A DNA stretch of 64,000 nt from Symsagittifera roscoffensis (taxonomy: Eukaryota; Xenacoelomorpha; Acoela; Convolutidae): positions 74,552,390 through 74,616,389 of the forward strand of contig NC_087064.1 in assembly GCF_963678635.1 (NCBI RefSeq), read 5' to 3'. Below, in pieces: positions 40,026 through 49,336 of this stretch. A model generated the notes under the pieces. That model saw nothing but the letters and a program-made list of their open reading frames with translations. It did not search any database and was not told the DNA's origin. A program made the translations under genes and the position numbers. The number at the start of each line of letters is the position of its first letter. Position 1 is the first letter of the stretch.

Positions 40026-43000
40026 ATGGCAGACCGATTCTGGAACTCCGTGCCCGCGGCTCTGAAGAAGCCCACTCTTGACGAGCTGTACAGACGCTTG
40101 AGGGACCTGGACTACACCCAGATAGACGAGAGAATGGCGGTGATGCTGAATGCGATCCTCCAGTTGGAGGACCAGGGTGAGTGCAGGGAGTCTGCGACGG
40201 AGGCTGTCTTGATGGTCGGCTACACCACCGAGGGCATATCAAATCGAGAACAGACCAGATGGTTCTCTTGGAATGCGGATGGAGGAGTAAGGGGCTTTGA
40301 CTTGGCAAGAAATCCTGGCCTGAGTAACAACACCGAACACGGCGCAGGAGAGTTTCCGCTACCGACGAGACCAACAGCAAGATCCACAGGCCAGAGCTCG
40401 AGTAAGGTGCCGTCGATGTCGCGAGCGCAACAGACGACAGAGGCATATCCGGATCTGGGGGTTCTAAAGAAAGAGCTCGAGAAGGCGCTGAAGGAGAGGA
40501 ATAAAGCGAACCTCGATCGGGATCAGGCGAAGCTGGACAGGGAGAAGCTTCAGCTGGAGAGAGACCAGGCAGTCGACGAGCGAGATCAGACGTCGAAATT
40601 ACTTGAGATGCTAAGGGCTGAACATCAGCAGGAGCTGAGGGTGCGGGAGAACGTCGCAAATCGTGATCAACTGAAGTCGGAGTTGGAAAGGATAGAACAG
40701 CGACAACGCGAGCTTGACGCACAGAAGGGAGCCAGGTCAAACGAACGAGTGGTGACCAGCTCGAGGCCAGAGTCGCGCATGGAGGTGGATGAAGCTCCCA
40801 GGGCTAGAGGACGGTTCAACCTTGACCGCGAGGCCAGAGAACACATGAGCGAAGGGTTAGAGGTCTGGATACCGAATGACGTGACGCCTTCCTTGCGCAA
40901 CCTAGAGACACAACCTGTACGTCCTCTGATGGATGTGGTGTTACCAGGATATACCCCAACCTCGACCTCGAGTGGCAGTCAGGTGAGTGGCGCCTCATCG
41001 CGCCTGAAGGAGCTAGGCGAGAAATTGCAGCAGCAGAGTCGTGAAAGATCGACAAGGCCAGAGCTTCCCCCAACTTGGAGGGAACAGCCGGTCAGGAATG
41101 TCGTGATCGCAAGCTATAAGAAGAATACAGAAGGGAACTACCACAGGCACAATCGGCTGGACTGGAGTGCGGAACAGGGAGCCAGGAGGGACTGCTTCCA
41201 TGACGCAGCCTGGGTGGAGTATCTAGCGCCACCTCGTGTGCCAGAGGGTGCAGTTCACCTAATTATAGGGGATAGCCTGGTGCGGGTGTTGACCCAGATA
41301 CGGTCCCATTGGCAGACAGGAGTCTTGAGTTTCGCTGGAGCTGCCACGCCACAGATGTTGGCAACCTTGGACATGCTAGGGATGACCAAAGTTTACACAG
41401 TGACCCTGATGGTTGGGACCAACGACGTGTCAAGGGGAGAAGCGAGGAAAGTAGCGAGGCTGTGCGACAAGATGAGCTGCCTTCTTGAGGAACTGAGGAT
41501 CCAGATGGACCCCATCCTGCTGACGGTATGCACGGTCCCCTACAACATGATGTTTGATCAGCACGCCCTAGAGATGAACCAGAAGGTGCGGAGCCTGAAC
41601 AAGATGATCCGAGACATACACCGGAAGAGTGTGCTTCCTCTCAGGCTGTTGGACATAGCAGAACGTATGGAGAAAAAGGGATTCCCTGAAGACACCTCAA
41701 AAGATGGAATCCATTTCGATAGGCCAAGGGGAGCGGAGTGGCTGAACGACGTCTTCCAGGAACACATTAACACGCTAGAGGCGGACCTGCTGGAGACAGC
41801 CCAATTCACTTTAGGACCACCTCCCAACCCACCATTCCTTGCCTCGAGGGCCTTGGCTGGTCGCTTGGGAGCGAGAGTTGATACTAGAGACAGTTCAAGG
41901 AGCAATCAGACCCGATTGCAGAGTGCCACGCCAATGGAGTCGGAGGAGGTAGAGTCATCAACACCTCCGGGCTCGGCGATGTCCTCTGTGGTGGTGGCAG
42001 ATGGCAAGAGAGAAAAGAAGTCTATGGAGACTGCCCGCTTGAGATATCCTGAGAAGGTGAAGGAACTGGATCTAGAGAGTTTGGAATGCAGACGAGAGTT
42101 GGCGGAAACCCTGGGGATCGAACGAGTGTCGCACGAGGATCTGAATAGACATCATTGCATAGACTGGTTGAAAGCTCACGAAGCGCACTTCTCGAGAGCG
42201 AAGTTAATGGAGACCACAGACCTGACTGGAATTCCCACAAAAACGATCATGGGACCCATTAACTACAGGCCTCTCAAACTGTTGGGGGGTCCTGGACTTA
42301 TAACAGAACCTCCCAAGCACCGAACTGGCATCGCTAGGATCAGGTTGGCAACACCGGCGCAGTTGAAGGTGGTAGACAAGCTACTCAATCCGGGGGGAAT
42401 GGAATTGCCTGATGCCGCTTACGAAGGTCCGAAGTTGGCAGAAGATCCCAGGTACGGGAAGCCCTGTGGTGGCACCCAACTGGCCAAAACTCTGGCAGTT
42501 TATGATAGAGCAGATCCAGCTGCTGCAAGAGTAGTCATTGTGGCGGGATCGGACTTCGAAGGAACGTCTCCCAAGTTGTTCTGGCCGGAGACTCTGGTAT
42601 ACTCCTTGCCAGGAGCCGAATTGAACCAGATGTTGACTCTAGTGGTGGCAATAAAGTCGGAGATGCCCTGTGAACCTGAGCTGCTAATGTTTGCAGGAAT
42701 GAATGATCACCTGCACGCGATGGGACTTCTTGAGCAACTGAAGGGCAAGGAGATTCCGACATCAAAGAAGATATGGGAGACTATTCAGGCGTTATTTGCG
42801 GCGATCAATGAGGTACAAGAGAACGTAGCCTCGAGATTTGGGTCCAAGACGAAGGTGGTGTTTACCACATCCCCGGGATACGCAAGTATGCCACCCGCCC
42901 TACAATTCGTGTACGCGGTCTTGATCCTGATAGCAGAAGGGAGTGAATGGCGGATTCTGATGGCAGCCCCCAATCGAGAGCTGGAGCCATTGAACTTGAG

Positions 43001-46000
43001 GCTTTACAAATCAGAATTGCCGGCGGCATGGGCTGACATATCTCATGCACTGAGGGGCTTTTACGGACTGGCCGACGTCCTGATTGTATTGGATGAGGTA
43101 CTCTTGCTAGAGATATCGAACTTTGCTAGACAACTCAAGTTCAGCCCAGTCATCGGGGACGACCACCCGGCGATAAACCAGTTGACGGCCAGCCTGTGGT
43201 TCCGGAGTATGGATGTGAAAGTCGCAAATTCCACCAGCAGGACTAGAGGTCCCAACAACGAGAGAAGAAATGTGGTCGAGACGGAGAAACAGTTAGAATC
43301 GATGAAATATCGCTTGACTCAAGAGAATGGCTGGTGGCCATTCCTGACACCAAGGCTGGAGAACGTCACGAATAAGACGAGGGAGGAAGCACCACTCCTC
43401 GTGAAACAAATCTGGAGTTTTCTAGAGAAGCAACTGGAGCTAGCGGAAACGAGAGACATGACGGTGGTTAGATTTGTCTCGGCCGCCAATGAAGTGACGA
43501 TTGGAGGATTTTGGAGAGAGCACGCCAACGGCGAATTGAAGACTAGGAGAGATTACGAGATTCTCAAGTTCTTGAGTCCTTGCTGGGAGAGAGAATTCTT
43601 GGCAGGAGTGTTCGGCACCACGGCGACTATCTTCGGAGCCTTCGTACAGGAGATACTGGGCATGTCCATCAGCCTGCTCTTGGCCCTGTATTTGGTTTAC
43701 CCCAGATACTTGTTCAACATGGGCCCAGCATACATGTTTAGTCGAGGAGTGGAGACACTTCGAGTTGATGGGTATCTGGCACTAGTACTCTTGACCCATG
43801 GGGAATTGGTATCGTTTCATCGGTTAATGGAATATGGAGAACCTCTGTCTATGGGGAGAGTCCACACGAGCATTGAAACCAGCTCCTACAAGTGTGCCGC
43901 AGGGTTGAAGACACTGCTGGTGCAATACCTCATGATGCAGAATCGATACATGACGGGTGAAGATGAGAACCCAACCTCGAGAGAAGAATGGGAGAAGGCG
44001 AACAGAGGGATGCCTCTGTTGACGGACCTGTGCCTGGCAATGAGGTCGGACCCAATGGGGATAATCCGGGGTCTAGAGGAGGTGGTGACCTGCATCTATG
44101 GTCCAGCAGTGACGTACGCGTTTCCAGATCCCCTGGTGATAACGTATCGTCACTCGGTGACGCACTTGAGTCTCATCAGCGTACTGGATGGTACAGCGCT
44201 GAATTGGTGTCAGCAGGAGGTGCTCAGGGCGCGTATGAGCAACACGGTACTCTTCGGAAAAGTGAAAGATGCTGAGATGATGGTGTGCAACTTCAGGGGA
44301 CAAATGCAATGCAGAATGGGAGGCAAGCGAGAGGGCCCCATTGAAATGTATCCAAAGTTTTGGAACCTAAACCCATTGACGGCCAACGGACGAGAAGTCT
44401 TGAGAATCCCCGCCTGGAAGGAGTGCTTTGCACTAGTCAAGAGGGAGCTGGAGGCCATAATGGAGAAAGAAATCCTACCAGCCACCATGCCTGAGTTCCC
44501 GACAGTCAGGAGGATGACCTTGGGAATGAATAGTCCCTTGGTGGTTCCCTCCATAATGGCGAAGATGATGACGGAGGAAACGCAGAGGCATTTCACGGAT
44601 GGCTGGGATCCCCTGTTCATCGGCTACACGGCGGCAGTCTACTTCCACATCAGCGAGAGGAAGGTAAATTCGTGGACGACGCAAGCGAAAAAGAGTAGAG
44701 GTTCGCAGCCCCCTGGATATGAGGTGCGGAAAGTCTTGAGGACTCTTGAAAAGGAAGGACTTGAGAATATGCTACCCATATGGGATGATGGCAGGATGAT
44801 CGTGATGGAGGGACACGTCGCATTGGTGGACGAAATGAAATTTGCCACGAGAAAATACAAGGCACCCTATGGCTTGGAACAAGTAGAAGTGACACAGGAG
44901 GGAACAGAACTAGATGCAGCAGGTCAACTGCATGTAGCCCTGACGGAATATAAAAAGCTGGATCCTACGACACCGTCACCACTGTCTGTAGACACGCCTG
45001 GAGACAAGAGGAGTGGACCCGTTGAGGATCGATTCAAAAGAATTCTCGAGAGAAGAAGAAATGAATCAGAGGAAGAGAGTATGGATGAAACTCTCAGTGA
45101 AGCTGGAGAAGACATGGAGGTGGGGAATACACCTGAACCAGGGCCATCAGGGGAGGAACTCACCACTCAAGAGCTGTTGAAAGACTTGAGCGAAGAGAAT
45201 TGGGCAGATACTGCCACACCACCTCTGAACCCGTCCCCGCGGAAGAACCTAGAGTTGCCATTGGCAGGTGAGACCTTCAATATGGGGATGTTACTCTTGA
45301 GCTCGGAGGAAAGGGAGAAGAACACGTTCGAAGGGAACAGGGACATATTCTTGGGATCTCTCGAGGATGACGCTTGGCAGGAATTCCTGGGGGAATTCAA
45401 TCGAGAAGTGGGCAGCGAGACGACGCTGGACAAGTTCAAGAAGGAACTGTGGGACGCAGTAGTGAGATTCGGGGAACCGCTCCTGATAGGAACGGGCCTG
45501 GATGAGAAAGCAAGAAGAGAGCTGCTGAACAAGCTAGTGGAGCTGAGGAACGCACGATCGAAGACTAGAAAAGAGAAATGTGAGGACAGCTCTACTCTGA
45601 AACAAAAAACTGTGGATAAAATGGTTGATGGTATAAAAAGGGATAAGGTTGGGACTAGTAATATGATTAAAAGTACTAATATCCTTAAGGCTCGAGCAGG
45701 GGGGAGGCAAGAGTTGGAAGGAGTGGATGGAGAGGTCGAATCAATGATGATAGCCACAACACCCTCGAGCAGAGATGTGAAGACTCGCAAGAGGAAGAGA
45801 GAAGTGGAAGGATGGGGTAGTCCTTCAGTGGATGCTGTTTCGGAAGGAAACTTGAGAGAGACGGCGCCCATCGTTTTGGCCCGATGCAAGACGGCGGCAT
45901 ACAAGAACAGCTCGGAGCTCAGGAAACCACTTGAAGTAGAAAAGGAAATAGAGGTTTCCACCAGTTCGACGTCAGAAGAAGACTTCAAGCCTCAGAAGGT

Positions 46001-48905
46001 AAACGTGAAGAGAGGTTCAACGAACGGACAGGTAGGGGAAGTGGAGATCGGCAAAGAATGGATCTCGAAGGCACATCAGGACATGGGCAAACAAGTGACG
46101 AGTGATCCATTGGAGAGGAGCAAGACGAGGAACACTTCCCGGACGTGGTGGGTGGCCCTCGAAACATTGAAGGAAATGGAGGACTGCTTGAAGAAGTTGG
46201 ACAGTGGAATAGCTCGCAGGCGACGCAATTGGGCCACCCAGCAAAAAGCCGAGGTTAATAAGATAGAGATGGCAAGTCATCTGAAGAGGTCCTGGCAGAG
46301 TTTGTTGAAGGATCATTTTGAAGAGGCGATGAGAACATCCTCATCAGCACCGCCACTAATGGCGAATCCCTTCGTTAGAACTGCGGGACAATTAATGTTC
46401 ACCTGGAGTCTGGTGGGAATAGAGTTGGAGACATTGACCTCGTATGACAGGCTGAAGTTGGGAAGCAAGAAGCTAGAGGTGTATCAGGCACTGATGCAAC
46501 ACGTGGCCAGGGACAATTCAGGCTTGAGCCTGGCTAGAAGAAAAGATGCCACATGTTTCTTGAGATGGACAATGTCAATGATGTCTGATAGCACCATCCT
46601 GGCATGCCACCAGAGAGCAAGTGGAAGTAAAACCATGGAGAGAAGAGTCTCAACGATCATCTTGAACGTATATCAGAGTACAGGAATAGAGAAAGAAGAT
46701 GGTTCCAGACTATCCTTAGAGAACCATCGAAAGCTGGACGAGGTACGGAGGTTCTCTAATAAGAAGTTCGAAGAAGAACATGATGTTCACCGTAACCTGG
46801 CCTCGTCAGAACAGTACTCGAGACTCAGTGAGAAGGGGGAATACCAATATGTGTCTGGAGTGATGGGAATAGCCTACAATCCCTTCTTAGACTCGGAAGC
46901 TGGAGGAGCCCACAGAAACCATGAGGTAGCGGAGCTACTGAAGTTTTGGACAGAAAGAATAATGGAGATAGACGCGGTGGAGAAAGAGGGGCCGAGCCTG
47001 GGCCTGATTCTTGAGAAAACACCAGAGGTGATAAGCATACCGCGCTCAAACAAGAGAGTTGAAGTGAACATGGGCGGTGGAGATGGCTTGTTAACCACGA
47101 ACTTGGGAGTGATATGGAAGCTACTAAGACCCTCCTGGTGTCCACATCCCCATGCGAGTCTAATCGAGGAAACCACCGAGCGAGTGAGGTTAGCACCAAC
47201 GGAAGATGAAGATCTGGCGAAGTTGAGTGTGCTACATAAGCTAATCACACCCCAGATGCAAGAGCCAAGCAAAAGGACGAGCGACCCCGGGTCAGCAAAG
47301 AAATTGGAGCCGGGTAGCTGTCTGGATTCGACGTGTGGGAACGGAGAGCACATCTGCGATGGACGGTCATGCGTCAGAATACTGTCGTTTCAAAAAGAAG
47401 ACCTGGTCACTTGGTTCGAAGACATCACAGAAAGGGAGAAAAGTGAAGTGCAAATAATAGCGGAATGTTACGCGAGAACCACGGTGAATATAGCGACAGC
47501 TCTCGGATTCTTCTCGAGAATGTGTGGTCTGCAGGCACTGGAGAGACTGGAGTCTGAACATCATTTAGTGACGGCGTTGAGCGTAGAATCATGGCCCGGG
47601 GTGTTGCAGGTGACTCAAAAACACATCCGGAGCTGGAAGGTTGGTCTTGAGGCGGAAATGGGATTTCCCATGAGCGAAGCTTATGGCTTGCCATTGAACG
47701 CGAAATCGCTGATGGGGTCAATGATGGCCAACTTGTGCGGAAGTCACTACCCGCTACACATGGCGATGGTGGAAGTGTCCAGCCAGAGAATACTGGTGGA
47801 CAAGGCCTTCTCAGTGCCCAAGTGTGTGAGGTTGGCTCGGATGTCGCATCACTCGCACAAGTTGTTGAGAAAAATCAAAGGGACAGTACCAAAAGAATTG
47901 AGAGATGACTTAAGCGAAATCTGGGGAGAAGATCTTCTGAAGTTGGAAAGAGAAAACACGAGCGATCACGAGAGACAAAACGTGATCGGGAAACCTGTGG
48001 GAAGTACTCCGAACCTGGAAGACAACGACACGATGCACGAGAAAATGATGGAGCTTGAGCCTCTCTTGGAAGCCTCAGGGGAGCGTAATCTCAGGAGCAT
48101 TGAGATCTCTCATGGGGAATGCCCATGCCACTGCTTGGCACAAACGGTGTGGTATCCAGATCACAAGAACCTTTGCCTGGTGTGGGATGTGGAAGAGATT
48201 CGGTCGATCGGACTACCGGATCACCGGCAGAAGGTGACGCTCTTAGTAGTGAGTACGATGTTAGCCCTGAGATGGATAGAAGAGAATATAACGAAGTATC
48301 GGGAGGCGACGACGCCAACGGCTGAGTCAATATACGCGATAGACTACAGCAGGAGACTCGAGTTGTTTGAGACTGCGTGCAAAGTATTCGCCATACCGAC
48401 GGAAGTCAGGCACGTATGGAGTCGCTTGAGGTACTTTCCATGGTTTCGGGCGACACTGACGTCTTGGTTGTACATGACAACGAAAGATCACATGAGAAAA
48501 CATCAAAAAGAGTATCGACAGTTCCAGGCCGAGATTGGGCCGGAAGCTTTCAAGAGACCCCTGCTAACCCATCGTAATGCGATCACGACAGGATGGAAAA
48601 GAGTGGGTAAGATGTCTAGAGACAATACCAAAGCGAGGGAGTCGATACTAGAGGAAGACCTGGCGAAGAACGTGAGCTTGAGCCTGCACAACTCCTTTTG
48701 CTTGAACCGAGAAGCTAGGGTGAAGGCACTACCCAACCAAGCAAAGAGATTGCAGGAGCAGAGAGAATGGATGCGATCCTATGAACAGCTGAAGGCTTGG
48801 GAGGAGATTGTGATTAGTTCCGATGATGAAGAGGAACTGTTGAGACAGTTTGCCGCATCTAGCACTTCAGGATGCAGTACCTCCAAGGTGAAGAGCACGA
48901 GATGA
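39981..48905 (+). CDS. ORF3: giant protein with SGNH hydrolase domain
   Basis: This is an uninterrupted frame of 2,974 codons. The first ATG is at 39,981, but the ATG at 40,026 (MADRFWNSVPAAL) is the one conserved in the second giant copy. Residues ~150-245 form a coiled coil of repeated (L)xRDQA heptads. Residues ~425-580 are an SGNH/GDSL hydrolase with block I GDS (430-432), block III GTND (479-482) and block V DGIH (575-578), giving catalytic Ser432, Asp575 and His578. Residues ~850-1,065 look like a second, degenerate copy (GSD 856-858, GMND 906-909, GDDH 1,059-1,062). A hydrophobic segment lies at ~1,206-1,253. The remaining ~1,700 residues include Cys-rich patches near 2,447 and 2,710, and the tail EEIVISSDDEEE resembles a SUMO-interacting motif. 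I recognise no envelope features. It sits where env would be. Its role is unknown. Confidence 0.93.
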   Translation: MSWLTSTYIHPEVAKMADRFWNSVPAALKKPTLDELYRRLRDLDYTQIDERMAVMLNAILQLEDQGECRESATEAVLMVGYTTEGISNREQTRWFSWNADGGVRGFDLARNPGLSNNTEHGAGEFPLPTRPTARSTGQSSSKVPSMSRAQQTTEAYPDLGVLKKELEKALKERNKANLDRDQAKLDREKLQLERDQAVDERDQTSKLLEMLRAEHQQELRVRENVANRDQLKSELERIEQRQRELDAQKGARSNERVVTSSRPESRMEVDEAPRARGRFNLDREAREHMSEGLEVWIPNDVTPSLRNLETQPVRPLMDVVLPGYTPTSTSSGSQVSGASSRLKELGEKLQQQSRERSTRPELPPTWREQPVRNVVIASYKKNTEGNYHRHNRLDWSAEQGARRDCFHDAAWVEYLAPPRVPEGAVHLIIGDSLVRVLTQIRSHWQTGVLSFAGAATPQMLATLDMLGMTKVYTVTLMVGTNDVSRGEARKVARLCDKMSCLLEELRIQMDPILLTVCTVPYNMMFDQHALEMNQKVRSLNKMIRDIHRKSVLPLRLLDIAERMEKKGFPEDTSKDGIHFDRPRGAEWLNDVFQEHINTLEADLLETAQFTLGPPPNPPFLASRALAGRLGARVDTRDSSRSNQTRLQSATPMESEEVESSTPPGSAMSSVVVADGKREKKSMETARLRYPEKVKELDLESLECRRELAETLGIERVSHEDLNRHHCIDWLKAHEAHFSRAKLMETTDLTGIPTKTIMGPINYRPLKLLGGPGLITEPPKHRTGIARIRLATPAQLKVVDKLLNPGGMELPDAAYEGPKLAEDPRYGKPCGGTQLAKTLAVYDRADPAAARVVIVAGSDFEGTSPKLFWPETLVYSLPGAELNQMLTLVVAIKSEMPCEPELLMFAGMNDHLHAMGLLEQLKGKEIPTSKKIWETIQALFAAINEVQENVASRFGSKTKVVFTTSPGYASMPPALQFVYAVLILIAEGSEWRILMAAPNRELEPLNLRLYKSELPAAWADISHALRGFYGLADVLIVLDEVLLLEISNFARQLKFSPVIGDDHPAINQLTASLWFRSMDVKVANSTSRTRGPNNERRNVVETEKQLESMKYRLTQENGWWPFLTPRLENVTNKTREEAPLLVKQIWSFLEKQLELAETRDMTVVRFVSAANEVTIGGFWREHANGELKTRRDYEILKFLSPCWEREFLAGVFGTTATIFGAFVQEILGMSISLLLALYLVYPRYLFNMGPAYMFSRGVETLRVDGYLALVLLTHGELVSFHRLMEYGEPLSMGRVHTSIETSSYKCAAGLKTLLVQYLMMQNRYMTGEDENPTSREEWEKANRGMPLLTDLCLAMRSDPMGIIRGLEEVVTCIYGPAVTYAFPDPLVITYRHSVTHLSLISVLDGTALNWCQQEVLRARMSNTVLFGKVKDAEMMVCNFRGQMQCRMGGKREGPIEMYPKFWNLNPLTANGREVLRIPAWKECFALVKRELEAIMEKEILPATMPEFPTVRRMTLGMNSPLVVPSIMAKMMTEETQRHFTDGWDPLFIGYTAAVYFHISERKVNSWTTQAKKSRGSQPPGYEVRKVLRTLEKEGLENMLPIWDDGRMIVMEGHVALVDEMKFATRKYKAPYGLEQVEVTQEGTELDAAGQLHVALTEYKKLDPTTPSPLSVDTPGDKRSGPVEDRFKRILERRRNESEEESMDETLSEAGEDMEVGNTPEPGPSGEELTTQELLKDLSEENWADTATPPLNPSPRKNLELPLAGETFNMGMLLLSSEEREKNTFEGNRDIFLGSLEDDAWQEFLGEFNREVGSETTLDKFKKELWDAVVRFGEPLLIGTGLDEKARRELLNKLVELRNARSKTRKEKCEDSSTLKQKTVDKMVDGIKRDKVGTSNMIKSTNILKARAGGRQELEGVDGEVESMMIATTPSSRDVKTRKRKREVEGWGSPSVDAVSEGNLRETAPIVLARCKTAAYKNSSELRKPLEVEKEIEVSTSSTSEEDFKPQKVNVKRGSTNGQVGEVEIGKEWISKAHQDMGKQVTSDPLERSKTRNTSRTWWVALETLKEMEDCLKKLDSGIARRRRNWATQQKAEVNKIEMASHLKRSWQSLLKDHFEEAMRTSSSAPPLMANPFVRTAGQLMFTWSLVGIELETLTSYDRLKLGSKKLEVYQALMQHVARDNSGLSLARRKDATCFLRWTMSMMSDSTILACHQRASGSKTMERRVSTIILNVYQSTGIEKEDGSRLSLENHRKLDEVRRFSNKKFEEEHDVHRNLASSEQYSRLSEKGEYQYVSGVMGIAYNPFLDSEAGGAHRNHEVAELLKFWTERIMEIDAVEKEGPSLGLILEKTPEVISIPRSNKRVEVNMGGGDGLLTTNLGVIWKLLRPSWCPHPHASLIEETTERVRLAPTEDEDLAKLSVLHKLITPQMQEPSKRTSDPGSAKKLEPGSCLDSTCGNGEHICDGRSCVRILSFQKEDLVTWFEDITEREKSEVQIIAECYARTTVNIATALGFFSRMCGLQALERLESEHHLVTALSVESWPGVLQVTQKHIRSWKVGLEAEMGFPMSEAYGLPLNAKSLMGSMMANLCGSHYPLHMAMVEVSSQRILVDKAFSVPKCVRLARMSHHSHKLLRKIKGTVPKELRDDLSEIWGEDLLKLERENTSDHERQNVIGKPVGSTPNLEDNDTMHEKMMELEPLLEASGERNLRSIEISHGECPCHCLAQTVWYPDHKNLCLVWDVEEIRSIGLPDHRQKVTLLVVSTMLALRWIEENITKYREATTPTAESIYAIDYSRRLELFETACKVFAIPTEVRHVWSRLRYFPWFRATLTSWLYMTTKDHMRKHQKEYRQFQAEIGPEAFKRPLLTHRNAITTGWKRVGKMSRDNTKARESILEEDLAKNVSLSLHNSFCLNREARVKALPNQAKRLQEQREWMRSYEQLKAWEEIVISSDDEEELLRQFAASSTSGCSTSKVKSTR

Positions 48906-49336
48906 ATGGGCAAATCGGATGGATCTTGAGTCTTGAGAGGGAAGGGGGGCTTGAGCGTGGATCTGAGTGAAACTTGGATTCACGAAAAAGAAATTTTAAC
49001 AAAGCAAATATTGTTACTAATATACTATATTTATTACATAAATCGAAAATGCTGCATGACAATTTCCTGATTGAATAGGACAAAAGAGATTTTAAAATGA
49101 TTGGCTTGAAAAGCGAAAATTCAAGGGTGCAGGTGTATGCAGATTTTGGTTGCTGTTTAGCAATAGTGTGAAAATTTTAAATGGCTGTGAATTTTGGGGT
49201 GTAGATAAGCTTAAATCTGCTGCAAACTTCTGTAAATGACCACTGGCAATGTATCTTGAGCAACACTCGGTTTTTCTGGGACTCACTGGCAGAAGACAGC
49301 GCGCGATGAGGACATCGATCTCGAGTCCGGGGAGTA
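48906..49336 (+). other. Region between ORF3 and 3' LTR, with polypurine tract
   Basis: No gene is seen. It contains four CTTGAG hexamers. It ends GAGTCCGGGGAGTA directly before the LTR; the same 14-mer precedes the LTR of the second copy (53,093-53,106, minus strand). This is probably the plus-strand primer. Confidence 0.65.

Noticed and set aside
31585-48736. Many antisense ORFs of 60-270 codons under Gag, Pol and ORF3
   Set aside because: They are shadows of the purine-rich sense frames and show no domain of their own.
39981-48905. ORF3 as a classical retroviral envelope protein
   Set aside because: I see no signal peptide at the start, no furin-type site with a fusion peptide, and no C-terminal membrane anchor. 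The only hydrophobic segment is internal.
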